This document shows, piece after piece, positions 1 to 13,100 of a stretch of DNA of 64,000 bases (position 1 is its first letter; each line of letters opens with the position of its first letter). The stretch is taken from positions 4,898,001-4,962,000 of the forward strand of contig JACDQD010000104.1 in assembly GCA_019843655.1 (NCBI GenBank), in the 5' to 3' direction. The notes beneath the pieces were generated by a model. That model was not told the origin of the DNA, did not search any database, and saw nothing but the letters and a program-made list of their open reading frames with translations. This DNA is from Lethocerus indicus. Its lineage: Eukaryota; Arthropoda; Insecta; Hemiptera; Belostomatidae. The position numbers and the translations under genes are program-made.

Positions 1-136
1 TTTAAGATCTGTAAATGTATTTTACCAAATGTAATTATTTTTTAACTTATTAACATTTGTTTTTTTTTCAATGCAATTTTAGTATTTCCATTGTAAAAGT
101 ATTGTCTCTAAAGTAGTATGTAATTTTTTTTAATAG

Positions 137-239
137 ACTTAAAGCGCACGAGTTTGTATTAGATTTGCTCAGAAATAAATATAAAGACGCAATACTTAAT
201 AAGAACAAAATATCTGATGCAAAACTTATTGATTTTTAA
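137..239 (+). CDS. 3'-terminal exon of an unidentified gene (partial)
   Basis: A splice acceptor (polypyrimidine run ending TTTAATAG) is followed by an open frame of 33 residues ending in TAA at 237-239. One leading base completes a codon begun in an upstream exon outside the window. The peptide starts LKAHEFVLDLLRNKYKDA and ends ISDAKLIDF; it is charged, helix-like, and reads as the C-terminus of a real protein. I do not recognise the family. The sequence before it (about 12-136) looks like intron. AATAAATATTTAT near 328-340 could serve as its poly(A) signal. Coding status is inferred from the acceptor, the residue composition and the stop; no homology is claimed. Confidence 0.5.
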
Positions 240-2384
240 TATCGAGTGTTTGTCGTTTAATATCCAGATATTATTTTCTCTCAATATATTCATGATGTTT
301 AGATATTAAATTGTGTATGTAATACAAAATAAATATTTATATTATAATTTCATTACATGAATTTTTTAATTTTTTGTACAACAAAATTGTATGAATTGAA
401 CTTGTTAAGATTGTTAGTGTTTTTCAAATAGTCTACTATACAAAACCGTGTACAAATTTTAAGATAAAGAAAAATGCGAACCTCCATGCTGGATGCACTG
501 AACTCCTTTTCCTTAGTCTAATATCTTACATATGTGAAAGAAAATACATGTATGTTACATTTAATATTTTTCACCCTATAACAGACCATATGAAACCTAA
601 TTACACTGTACAAAAAATTAACAACATTAACATTATTGTTTTTATCACTGTAATAATTGTTTAGTATACTCTAGTAATTGTTTATTATTATATCTACCAA
701 AAAACACAATAATGACAAATCTAGAATAGTATGAAATTCACTAGAGAATTCAAAACATTTTTAGAGCAGTAGGTATTTGTTTTAAATAATAATGGCATTG
801 CAACAGGGAAGTCGATTTATGAATTTTTGTAAAAAGAAGAAAAGAAATAATTCATAGATTATACAATAATAGAAATTGCAATCTATTTAGATTAAAGGTT
901 AGAGCTGAAATTGTCATATCATTTCTGATCAACATACTCCTCTTGCTGAAGGTACAATGAGGTGGTACTAGTGATTGCATCATCTGGTATTGCTTATGAA
1001 TGGCAAATGAATAGCGCATTTCAGCACTGAAATAACCGATAAATTCTGGTTATGAACAAGACCCAACATGCAATATTAGTAATGCATACTGTCAGACCGC
1101 TTGAAGCCCTTCATAGAACGGAAGAATATTTGGTTAGAGTAGCAGCCTAGGAGAGGGAGATTGGGGCTCCCAATGGGGGCCAAATTAGAGGCCGCTATGT
1201 TGTTTTGCCTGTTTCCGCTTTATTTCGCCTGGTACCTCTTCGGCCGGTAGTTTAAGTCTGAATAATGAAGGCGTACATTTACGTTTCTTTGATTTGTCGA
1301 CAGATGAAGACAAGCCAGAAGAATTGGAGAAACTGCCACTTCCCCTCCACCTAGTTGAATGAAGGATGACGTCGTCAAGCGTATAAAGCTCTGGAAGTAT
1401 CGAAGTTAACCGGTTCCCATGTCTTTAAAGCTTTCAAAGATATCAATTTAAGTACTCACGTGTTTCTATCTATTTGCAAGTCTGTTTCGGCATAATGCCG
1501 TCGTCAGGATCTAAATACGGGGTTTATTTAAGAAATAGTTTTAGTTACCAGAAAAGTTTATGCTTACCAGCACAATTGATGCAGTAATCCCTTTATTTAA
1601 TCAGTTTTTATTTTATTATTGAACCAACCCCTATATTTAGGCACTACTATTGTTTCATGCCGAAACCGGTCTACCGATGTACCAAAAATAGAAGTAGTGG
1701 CATATCTTCAATAATCCACTACCTCTCGCAGAGACCAATATAACCATTTAAAAAGGTCTTTAAAGTTTAATTTACGTTTTTAAAATTAACTCCAACGTTA
1801 TTTTTAAATAATAATATCAAAAATGCCATTAATCCAAATAAAATTCTTTAATTTTTGTTCGGTGTTTGTATAATTCGATGTTGGCAGTAGATCAGTAAAT
1901 ATATCATATGATCCTTTGTGAGCGGTACTGTAGTTAAATAGCTTTTGAATCTTTTTATAATGGAGTTCCAGTAGTTTCTTTTGTCTAATCGGCTGGATAA
2001 GGTGTTGAAACTATTATTCGTCTCGTTTGTCTAGTATATTTCATTATTATAACCGTATTTAGTCGCCTACAGAACAATCGTTTATCTTTCAAACCGTAAC
2101 AATTTATCGTCACCATTAATTCTTCCTCCTCAACAACAATTGCGTAGCTTTATAAGTAGAAGTTTGAAATGTAAAACTTGTTATGGTTCAAGAAATGCTT
2201 TAATTTGATTGAATACTGTTATAGTAGTACTAAATTAGTAATAACTAGTTTTGAGCTTGGAATACCTCTGGTAATATGAGGTATATAATTTTGGTTTAAA
2301 AATCAAATGAACTTTATAAGTAAGTTGTAAGTAATGTTAAATTTGTTTCGTGATATAAATTTGTTTTTGATTACAGTTATCAAA
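240..2384. other. intergenic, with a GC-richer repeat-like island at 1120-1700
   Basis: Mostly AT-rich sequence without a recognisable gene. Between about 1120 and 1520 the base composition rises in GC, and there are short palindromic stretches. The minus strand of 1488-1515 holds CTGACGACGGCATTATGCCG followed by AAAC, a hairpin-bearing motif also found near 56.3 and 57.3 kb. At 1653-1671 a related string, catGCCGAAACCGGT, appears on the plus strand. This is probably a decayed mobile element. The promoter of ELOF1 should lie in the last few hundred bases, but no clear core element can be named. Confidence 0.5.
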
Positions 2385-2969
2385 ATGGGTCGGCGAAAGA
2401 GTAAGAGGAAACCTCCTCCAAAGAGGAAGGCAATTGAACCTCTTGATACACAGTTTAATTGCCCCTTTTGTAATCACGAAAGGTCTTGTGATGTGAAAAT
2501 GTGAGTATCTCATTCAACTCTTAATATATAAAACCTATCAGAATATATTGTGTTTCAATTAAGGTAAGTGTGCCTTTATTCACAAAGGTATCTATGAAAC
2601 ATAATAGTTGCGTGTTAGTATTTTTGAAACTTTATTATAATCAGAAGGTTTTATTTGTTTTCTAGAGTTGTAAATATAAATAATCTATACAATTCTCGAT
2701 TATCTTTAAGACTTAAAAGTCAGCATTCTCTCAAACCCTGGGTGTATAAAGTGCTTTGCTGTTATTATTCTGTCAACATAGAAGTTACTAGTTTTCTATG
2801 ATTTGGGAACTAAGGTTGAATTTGTTTTAATTTTAGGGATAAAGGCAGAAATTCAGCTCGCATCACCTGTCGAGTATGTTTAGAAGACTTTCAAACTACT
2901 ATTAACTTTTTATCAGAACCTATTGATGTATATAATGATTGGATTGATGCCTGCGAAACTGCTAATTAG
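2385..2969 (+). CDS. ELOF1: Transcription elongation factor 1 homolog (Elf1/ELOF1)
   Basis: Small zinc-ribbon protein that rides on elongating RNA polymerase II; the family is also linked to transcription-coupled repair. Exons 2385-2500 and 2837-2969; donor GTGAGT, acceptor TTTTAG; the split codon is Met39. The product is 82 aa, the usual family length (about 83). It begins [15 protein letters not shown], the invariant basic N-terminal tail, followed by the zinc ligands C26-x2-C29 and C50-x2-C53 (FNCPFCNHE and TCRVCLEDF). The C-terminal part contains [16 protein letters not shown], the family signature. The ATG follows tatcaaa and is the only start compatible with the conserved tail. The upstream TTACAG at 2371-2376 could be the acceptor of a 5'UTR intron. 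The gene is intact. Identification rests on strong recognition of the whole protein. Confidence 0.97.
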
Positions 2970-4613
2970 ATTTTCATTGTAATGAAAATTTTTGTATATA
3001 AGTAAAGAAAGAATGTTAGTGTATGTATTACAGTGTTTCCTTATTTGAATATCATGCAAATTATGACTTGTTAAATAGTGAAATATATTTATTATACCTG
3101 CATCTGTACACTTATTCTGTAAGGGACTATTAAAACTGAAATGTAAGTTAATACATCTGTGTTTACAATTTGTTTTAGTCATGATGATACATTTTGATAT
3201 TTGGTGTCTCAGATTATCACTATTTCTTTCAATGAACTATTGTCAATTAATTCTGTGCTTATTTATACAAATGAATATTTCTTAAAAGTGCTAATTAAAC
3301 TATTAACAACAGTACTTTGTAAAAAATGTTTAGTGAAAATGTCTGCTGTAAAAATACATAAATATGTATGTACAAATTTTGCATTTATGTATTAATATTT
3401 AACATGGATCTCTATAGATACATTTTTCAGATTCCAGAGTGTATTGTTACACTTTTCTTGCAGAAAAAAACCTGTATCTGAAAAATTATTTAATTTTAAG
3501 TTGTGAATATAATTATTTTCATTAAATTGGAATAATGCAGACCCTTCACAAAATTAGGCCATATAAAGTGTGCATTTTCTGTTATTTGAAATTTGGAACC
3601 AAAAGTATACATTATGGGGTCCATAAAATAAATAAAAATCCCTTAATATTAGCATTTAAGAAGCTTACAATAATGTAATGTAAACAAACATTTCAGAGAA
3701 ATTGTCAGATCTTTGCTGATTATTGTTGTGTTCTTGATGTATTGTATGACTGATATGAGTACTATAATTCAGATATTTGTGTATTAATTTTATAAATAGA
3801 TTCTCTTTTTAGATTTCTGCATCTTTTATTTTAAATCTGTATTATACTATACCTCCAATATATTCCTGCCTTCCTGGCAGTATCCAGACAATGTCTTTAA
3901 AAAGATCTTCGTGTTTTCCAGATGCTCGACCACTGAGCTATGATGCTAAAGGCCCAATTTACATTAGATCATTTTTCCAAGATAACAAATGGGCTGTAAA
4001 TCCTGTCTAGTAAAGGTAAGTAGTACTTTGGGAGAATTTCAACATTTCAAAATAGTTGAAAAGGAAAGTAGTATATCAAGGCTCAAAGCCATATTCGTCA
4101 CCTTATGGGGTGTACCCTCTCCATATATAGATTTTGTAAATGATCTATTTGAGGTATCTTGACATTGAGCTTTATAGTTTAGAAAGAATAACAAAGCTAA
4201 AAGTGAAGCGTATAATTCTCAATGTTTCTTATGCTAAGTTCACAGATCTTTTATACTCATAAAGAACAATATTTTCATGATAAAATTTCATATTTAACAT
4301 TTTACGCACATCTTTTAATCAATTATAACAATAAAAAAATATTCAAAATTTATTAAAAATATATTTTACATTTCTTTTTTCTTGAATATTTACATGTGAT
4401 GTGCCGTTTTTCTTTAGGTTTGAAAACATTATATAAATATGTTACTATACTAATGTAATTTAATATAGTTAACAACTCTGACTTTTTCCTTAATTTTTCT
4501 GAATTTATAAGGAATAAGTCATTTTAACATAAATATGTACAAAACAATGAATATACTTACCATATAATTTGAAATTTTCAAATCATTGATAGATTTAGTA
4601 AAAACTATGTAAA
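2970..4613. other. intergenic between ELOF1 and the ZIP transporter (convergent 3' ends)
   Basis: AT-rich sequence holding the 3'UTRs of ELOF1 (plus) and the ZIP gene (minus). The only structured item seen is a degraded tRNA-derived SINE-like fragment on the minus strand at about 3880-3955, listed separately. The two open stretches at 2913-3182 (minus) and 3201-3395 (plus) have no coding character. Confidence 0.6.
3880..3955 (-). repeat. degraded tRNA-derived SINE-like fragment
   Basis: Read on the minus strand, TAGCTCAGTGGTCGAGCATC (box A at 3930-3940) matches a tRNA-type internal promoter. It is followed by ACACGAAGATC in the position of a worn box B, then AAAGACATTGTCTGG. A similar arrangement recurs on the minus strand at 14501-14590, which has AAAGACATTATCTG. 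It does not fold as a functional tRNA here and lacks a clean GGTTCGA box. Confidence 0.5.
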
Positions 4614-7600
4614 TTATACATAATAATTTAATAGAACCATTAAAATAAATCCAGTTAAAAGAAAAATGAACTGTACAATGGAAGCATAAATTGGTAGATC
4701 TTTAGACCTTTCTCGGGGCAAAATTTCACTAAAGACGATGTAAAGCAATGTTCCACCTGCCAAGGCCTATAATAAATATGCATAATTAAATTATTATAGA
4801 TATTCAATTTAAAAAAAAACATCTTTTGAAAAATTTACCTGGAAAACTGGTACAATTATATTATCCTCAGGACTAGTACCACTGTGTAGGAACATTCCAA
4901 CAGCAATACCTAATGCCGAACCAATGACATATATACAAAGTGGAGGTATTATGGAATGCAAGGGCCTACCATCAGCACTTAATTCTGCCCCGAGGCAGAA
5001 AGCGACTACTAATTTGTGACAAGATACTGCTCCCACTAACAACATAACCTGCAACAATATCAGAAGCCTATCTTTAGTCATTTATAATCAACAATACAAT
5101 AATTTTTAGTGAATTAAATGTTCTGAGAACATAATATGTCACTGTAATAATACTAATACTAATACTGTAATAATAACCAGTATTATTACAGGTGTGAAAT
5201 ACCTAGGTTAGTCACAATTTTTTTCGTCCTAAGAGTACACTGGCTATTTCATAATTGTAAATAATTCTTGCAAATCTTCAAGAGCAGAATTTATTACGGG
5301 AAAATTTCAACAAGTGGATCTATTATCAAACACGAAACACTCTAAAGATTAAATTTCAATTTATGGGACAACAAAACAGTATATACCAATATATAACAAT
5401 ACACTTACTCCACTAGGAGTGGACTGAACTCCAACGACGAGACCTTCCAATAAGGAATGAACAGAAAATGCAACTAATAATCCTATTTTAGCAGCTGACA
5501 CCCTTACTCGGGGAATGTAATTTTCCTGAAAAATAAAAACAGTGACTTCACTATTTTCATTGAGATCATCATTATTATTAAGAAGTATTGGTTGTATTAA
5601 TAGGTTATAAAATATTTTACGAAAAAATGAATGAATTAATCATAATAGGACTTTTTTAGAAATAAATATTTTAGATAAGTTGGAAAAATTGTTAAATAAT
5701 CATGAAAAAATGAAACTGAATGAAAACCACTTATATTGATTAATCATCGAGCAGTTTTTTCATTAGCTCATTGTCTTCTTTTCTCAGGGTGATATGGCTA
5801 AATTCTGTATTAATCAATGAATACACTGAACTGTGTCAAACTAGAATGATGGAATTTTTTTTCTGGTATGGAATCATAAAAAAATTGTACAAATATATAC
5901 ATATATTGGAGATATATGAATTGAAGATTCCATGAATCAGACTTAATCTGTGATATAGAAAGTGTGCTGCCAAAGGAAATTCAGTACTTTAATTTGTATT
6001 ACTTCACAAATTTCTCAACCACTTAAATAGATTATGTTTTACATCCTCATTTCTGTTTTGATTAGTCAGTCACCATAACTGCTCACCCAATTTTTAAAGC
6101 CTTCATTATGGATAAATAACAAATATTGTAATTAACACTTACATCAATAAAAATGTTAAATGTTTACATAAATTTATCTCTTCAACAATGAAAGATTTGT
6201 ACCTATAGGTCTACAAAACAATTTTAATGGTTAATCGGTAATTTTACCGTATAGTGTTGGTGCTGGACACACTCAGTTGGTTCATTATTTCTGGCAATGC
6301 TATCATAATTTTGGCATCTTTGATTTGCTATTAAACTGTCCCCTAGAAAAAAATGTATTTTAAATCATCACTTAAACCACATTTGTTGGCCAAAATTCAT
6401 CTCCAGTAAAGTACTTGGTTTTATCTGAACTTTTATAAAAACCTTTTATAAATACTTATACAAAGAAATAATAAATCTAATGATAAGGTTACTAGAGAAT
6501 AGTTATATCTTTTTTCCTTCTTGAGTTATAAAATTATTTGATTAAGCTATCCAAAGAAGATTTAAATATGTATAAAATGTTGACAGGAATTAGAATTAAT
6601 TGTACTCTAACATATGATACTAAACATCTCCACATAAACCAAAAAATTCAATTAATGAAATATTCACATAGCAGTATTTTTTCTCAGTATTAGGTGCAAT
6701 TATGGTTTCCCCATTATGCACCTACATAGCAGTATTTAAAAAACATCATTGATTTTTTTTTCAGCATTCAACAGAATTCTAGTGACAAGAATTATTCAGG
6801 TAGTAACAATCTGTTAAAGAGGAGAGAAAATTATATACAAAATTTAAAGGTTAGTATCCTCAGAACTTAACTGTGTTCAGTTTTCACTCACTCCAAGCAT
6901 ACATCATGCATATAATTTCAGTTTATTGTTGGATGTAAAACATTTCTAATGTCATTCCTTCAGTCAGCCAGAAAGTTCTAAGAAAGGATATGCCTTTTTC
7001 AATGAGATATCAGTATAATCCCTGTATCCAAATATGATATATCTCTTCACTCATGAATCAATGTCATGTCTACATTAATTTGAATGACAACTGCAATGCC
7101 AGACTCAGCAAATGTTTAACCTGTACTATAAATGCAGTAAACAGTTTAATCCATTCAGATAACCTGAGTTCTTACAATATTAATATCGTAAGAGTTTAAA
7201 CTGCTAATGCATTCATATTTAAGCCTCCCAATCTGTACTACCGTGATTCATTTCATATAATGAAGAAGACAAAAGTAATGATCACAAAACAACTATTCTG
7301 CATTCCTCCCACTAGCCCCTCTTCACCTTCGGGGCAACACATCACTGGGGATTGGGTTACCCATTAAAGAATTGTACCGTCATGCATCAATGAGTCATTA
7401 AAACATTAATTCATTTTTGATTGAATTCAATACTTTCAATCCAATATCTACATCTATATCCAATATCTAATTCATTTCAGATAATGAAGAAAGCACAAAT
7501 CGACTATTCCAGATTCCTTCGACTATTCACCTTCAGAGCTTCCTTGGGGCTCGGGCGGCCTATTAACCAATTGGAGTAGGACATCGATGAAGTAGAGCAT

Positions 7601-7843
7601 GAAATATCCGAGGCAGAGGATAATCTCAGCCCAAGATGGGAGGGACTGCCTGGCCTCCGGGAGGATGTGGACGAGAGAGGTGGCGAGGAGTACACCGCCG
7701 CCGAAGCACAGTATCGATGAGAGGAGTGTGGACTGCCGGCACCCGGAGCCGAGGCCTAACAGGGCCGGCAGGAGCCCTACAAACAGCGTCCCTCCCGATA
7801 TCAGGAGGATGCTGACAAGTTTGGCGTCGAATGCTGTCCACAT
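4614..7843 (-). CDS. ZIP-family zinc transporter (SLC39A1/2/3-like)
   Basis: Membrane carrier importing Zn2+ into the cytosol; ZIP-I subfamily, as for vertebrate SLC39A1-3 and insect Zip1/Zip3-type proteins. Coding exons (minus): 7531-7843, 6248-6342, 5409-5525, 4839-5048, 4614-4766; total 888 nt, 295 aa, all phases consistent. The start is ATG at 7843 (MWTAFDAKLVSILL). The frame stays open further upstream, but only from a GTG codon. The N-terminal hydrophobic segments include FGGGVLLATSLVHILPEA. A short His- and Cys-containing cytosolic loop (ECVQHQHY) lies in exon 2. Metal-binding membrane helices follow: HSLLEGLVVGVQ (H159, E163) and SCHKLVVAFCLGAE (H186). The last exon carries the closing helices (ALAGGTLLYIVFSEILP...). 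Exon 1 is visibly GC-richer than the others. The gene lies head to head with the GLD2 gene, 1.86 kb between ATGs. Which paralogue it is cannot be settled. Confidence 0.94.
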
Positions 7844-9700
7844 CTCGAAGGTGACATTCCACCTGGATCGTGTGTCGGGCAAAACGGGACACTGCTCTAG
7901 CTCCCAGTCAAACTTTGAACGGTCCCCGATAAGATAAGATACCGGTGACACGGAATTTTATATCGGCCTCCGATAACCCTGATGCAGAACAAAGAACGGG
8001 GGAGGTTACGGTCCGTCTCTGCCTACCCCTTTTCTATTAAACAAAATCTTAATAGAATTTAACTAAACAATTAAGGAATTATTTCTATTTTCGTGTAGGA
8101 GGTGTATTTTATATTTTTTAAATTTTATTTTCCTTCGCGTTATGCAGGGGGTATACGCGATTCGTATATGAAGTTCAAAATATTCCGCGACGACCTTCTT
8201 TTTCCTGTTATTTTTGTACTCTCCTAAAACCCCTAAAATGCGTATACAATTTTTAAGCATATTTTTTTCCGCGCGTTTGATGTACGATCGTCTAACCGAA
8301 TTCGTATCGGCCGTCCTTCGTTATCTTAATGGCGACGGAGGCGTTTTTGATATCAGGTACATTTATCAGTTTTACTTTAATCACGTGATCATTCAAAAAG
8401 TGCGATTCGGTTTCGGACCTTTAAATTAGTAGTCATTTGTTTTGTGTAGTTTCGAACCGGTAATTATTTACTGGTACATTGTTTACTGTATCGGCATTAA
8501 TGTTTGACTGAATTTTAAAACTAAATTTGCGTGTAGTGAATTATTTCACCTCGCTGAATGATGTTTCCTGTATCTTATTTGTTCTGTGCACTTCCGCTAT
8601 TAATAATTGAATCATTAAATGGATTTCAAATGGCGACCCTGTGTTGTAATAAATAATATTTTTGAGATAGCTAAGACTAGGATCATAATCTTTGCAGGCT
8701 CTTCCACTCAAAAAATGTTTATTTTGTTATTCTTCTTTTAGTTTTGATCTCACGATGTAAGGAACACATTAGGCACTAAATTTAATCTATGCTAGTTTAT
8801 GAAAGCTTTTATTTTAGTTACCATCGTAATTCAGTTTCAATTAGTTTGTGACTGAAAGAAAGAATGCATTCACAAGTGATAAGGCTTTCTTTCTATTGCA
8901 ACACATGCTTTTGTTAAGTCTAGACCTTTTTAACTAATGAAAATAAAAGCTATCCTTTGTACATTGGACATTATGAACTCCAAAGTATTTATATAAAGTA
9001 ACTTTTCTTTCTTTTGTTAGATATGATTTTGTTAATAACTCAATTTAAAGTAAAACCAAGCTAACCCATAAGTATCAGATTGTTGTCAGTTTTCTGTTTA
9101 TTTGAAGGAGAAAATATTGAGCTTAATGATATTACCTTTCTTTTGTAAAATTATCTAACATCAAAATAAATTATGTTATTATGTAATTCGTTTTCATGAT
9201 TTTTTTTTACTTATATACAGGAGTTTAGTACTATCCTATTTAATTATTTACTTTAATATTATCTATTCTATGATCATTAAATGTGAAGAAAGGGCACTGC
9301 ATTATGTATGGATGTTTGTGTGTCTAATAACAAGGATACATCATCTTAGCTATATAAACACCACATAAATATTTTGTATAGTGTGACCAGTTGTACTACA
9401 TTTGCTTTATAGATGTTATTGTTTCTGTTACAGGTTAGGTGTACTTCTCTTTTGCAGTACATTTACTCTAATCGCAATTAAACTCGTTCATTTATCTGTG
9501 ATATTGGCAGTCATTAATATTAGGAAGAAAAATTAGGAGTAACATTAGAGTAAAGTAACTTGATTGATTATTTTCTCTAAGACTTAGTATTTTTCACATG
9601 CAGTTTGAACCGATATTTCAGGCTGTAAAAATGTATTTCACAAGTACAAACTTGTAGCAAGAATTTACTGAAAAAGAAACGTCTGTAATTTATTTGTGAG
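7844..9700. promoter_or_regulatory. shared upstream region of the ZIP and GLD2 genes
   Basis: The two genes diverge from this interval. Its left part (7844-8450) is CpG-rich compared with the surrounding AT-rich DNA, as expected for a broad bidirectional promoter. The right part (8450-9700) is AT-rich and may be a 5'UTR intron of GLD2: candidate donor CAG/GTACAT at about 8357, candidate acceptor TTACAG at about 9434. No TATA box or initiator can be defended. Open stretches at 8063-8260 and 8214-8429 have no recognisable product. Confidence 0.4.
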
Positions 9701-10147
9701 ATGTATAATGCAATGTACCCATCTCACATGGTAGTACAATTTAATCCACAAATTGAAAGTAGGAGATTTTCTCGGACACCACCTTCAGATTTAATTCATT
9801 TAATGAATTTTGATATGCCACCCGTGAGAAGAAGGGACTTCGGATACCAGCACCACAATCCAATGAGTGTATCTCACAATGGTTTGTCTTCAACAGTTAT
9901 GCCTCCTCCATCACAGCTCAATTTTAGGCCCATTTTAAATTCGCCCGTTGCAGATTATTGGAATTCCAGATTTTCAAACGGAAAACAAAACACGTAAGTA
10001 CAAATTATTGCTTTTAGTTTATTTCAATTTTATGATTGGTAACATAATTTTTTCCGGTATTTTTAAATTAGATAAAATATATATCGGTATATTTTTATTT
10101 AGTTATTAATATATTTAAATGTACTTTATATATACATTCATTCATTT

Positions 10148-10189
<42 letters not shown>

Positions 10190-13100
10190 CTATTTATACA
10201 TTTTTATGTTGTTTGAACTTTTCAGAATCCGCTATTGTATTTATTTGTTAATATTATTTGCTTTATTTTGTATCTGTCATATCACCATAATGTTTCATTC
10301 TTCAAAACTAACTTGCGGAATTCATGGTACTATGACTATATATTTATATTATAGAACTTGCAATCACATATTTTATGTGCTTATGGTTCATTGTTTTCAG
10401 CTAAATGAAGTGAGTTACAATATGCTTTTTAATTTGTTACATATTGTTTTCTTTTAATTGTTGTTTCTGATTGTATATTGAAGATGTTTTAAGATTAATT
10501 CTTTTTAAATTTAAGAGGGAGGCTACGCCATGGTATATCTGCACCATGTCTTACAACAACAGCGGGTGATGAATCGAGTGACAGTGGTCTCTCATCTAGA
10601 TCTCCAACTCCTAATCGGCAACACACAGTTGACCAGTCCTCCTTGGAAGAATCATCTGAAGAATCACTTTCTGGCGACTTCAACAAAAGCAATAAGTCAG
10701 TCTTTCTTATTATAAATAATATATAATTTAAGAAATGTCTGCAAATACTGTGCATCTCACGTATTAATCGAAAAAGTTGTTCTTGTTTTGCCCTTCATTA
10801 CTCTTGTGCAGGCAATATTAAAAACCAAATTAAAATGTTGCTTGTAATTTTTATTAATTTACATTAATACTTTGAAAAAGGAATATGCAATACCTCTCCA
10901 AAATTCAATATATACGTGAATATTTTCAAAATCTTTTTATTATTATATCAGTTTGTCTGATGGTTCATTTTTCCAGCTAAATTAAATGAGTTACAATACG
11001 CTTTTTAATTTGTTAAATGTTGTTTTCTTTTAATTGTTTTTTCTGATTGTATATTGAAAATATAATAATATAATGCTTCAATTCAGTGCTGTGTATCTAT
11101 TAGTCAAAAATCATCACATATTTTTTATTGAGTATAGTTCAGTTTGCTTTACAACACTGTGAAAGTTGTTTTTATTTGTTTATCATTTACTTATATAATA
11201 TTATTATTATATTATTAAATATAATACAGATCATGAATGTGAGTAATATAATTTTTTTGTATTGCAATAATAATAATCATTATTATTATTATAATAGAAC
11301 AAAAAACTACACGAAATAGATAGAACTTTGATTAGTGTGTGATTTCTGTGTGTCAGTGCAGAAGAGGGCATGATTTACCAACTCATGTCTATCAGGGAGT
11401 ACAGAACATGACAAGTAGAGGACAAATGCATCACCAGCGCAGAGGTGGTGAACAGTGTAATCAACTTAGTACCAAACGTAGAAATAATGCCAGTAGATAC
11501 TCAAATCAAAGAGGGAGGAGGCTAACAAGTATGATGGTCCATATTGCTTCACCGTTTCCACAGAGGTATATTCAATTCTATTTGTTTCAATTGTGTAAAA
11601 TATTAACAATTTTAAACATTGTTTGATTTTGGGTATATAATTTTTTATTGTAGTGGTTACGAAACATTTCTTGTTATATTTTAGAGTTTAAATACATTTT
11701 AATTTGATTTCCTATCCTAGAAATGGTAATAGTTTTATTTTTTCTGTTTTACAGTTACTTATCGACTTCATATAAAACTGCTCCGGACAGATTTTTTTCA
11801 AGGTCCCACTCAGTACAAGTCAGATCAACACCTGAAAAATTAACTAATGGATCATCATGGGACCAGGTGGAAATTCTTATTTTCATAATTATGATAATAT
11901 AGTTATTTTAACACTTTGTGCCTAGTTTTGTTGTATCTTTTTCAGACCAATGTTCTATACCTACCTGATATTAAATGTATTTATTTAGTTTTCTCTATTG
12001 TACTAGTAATTGAATTGTATAGAATGTTAGAAAACACCTAACTAATTAATCATAATAATGAATATAGTTTCTGATCCCAATTTCATAAAATAAGAGTATG
12101 GATGCCATATAGCAAAGAATATTGCAGAAGTTAATTAAATATTTTTGTGGAAATTTACATTTTTATTAATGTTATTAATTAATATGTTCCCAGTTATCTA
12201 AGTCAGTTTGGAAAAAATTTATAAATAATCAGCAGACAGAAGACACATATAAAAAAAAGATGATTTTATGGAAGTATTTATATGTCTACATAAAGGTAAA
12301 TAAAATGTATATGCAAAATGTTTATTTAAAGTGAAATAATCTGAAATTTGTAAAATAAATTTTAATAGGTTGAATATTATTTTATTCAATTAAATATTGA
12401 AATCACCAGTAAAATAAAGAAGATATTGGAAATATTTATATAAAATTCTTAAAATATTTTTAAATGAAGTTCTAAATCTTTGCCTTAAAGGCTGTCCTTA
12501 AGTTTAAGAAATATTTTCTTTTTTACTTTTCAGACATATTACCCGAAATATGGGTTGTATTTAGTGGGATCAACAATGAGTGGATTTGGGAGCAACTGCA
12601 GTGATGTGGACATGTGCCTTTTAGTTCGCCACTGTGAAATAGATCAGCGAAATGAAGCTGTCTCTTATTTGGGAGATATACTGAGACTCCTGCAGCAGTG
12701 TGGTAGGTTCATTCATTTGTTTGTTATATGGACTATTCTATATTTGACCAGACATCTCTTTTAATGCAATACTTATAATTAAGCATGATCCAACAACACA
12801 ATGATCCATAATCTATGTATTTTTTCCTTTGCTGACTGTTTAAAAAAGGTTTCTTCTATGTCAGAAGGAAGTAGCAATTAAAATTTGGTATGAAGTATAT
12901 AAATCAAATATATAATCTTATAAATATGCACTAAAATATCCAGATGATTCATCATATTTACCTTCCTCCAGTATATGAGGAGAGTTAATGGAGTAATATA
13001 AAATGATGAAGTTTTAAGATTAATATCTTATTATTGTTATAAGATGAAATTAGTTTTATGATCACATAAAAAGTGATTTCCTAGAAGAATTTCAAGTTTA

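Noticed and set aside
7599..7937. Plus-strand open stretch of 112 codons
   Set aside because: Antisense shadow of ZIP exon 1, caused by its GC-rich codon use; no protein family features.
7844..7951. Longer start of the ZIP transporter
   Set aside because: The extension begins at a GTG codon; the first real ATG in frame is at 7843.
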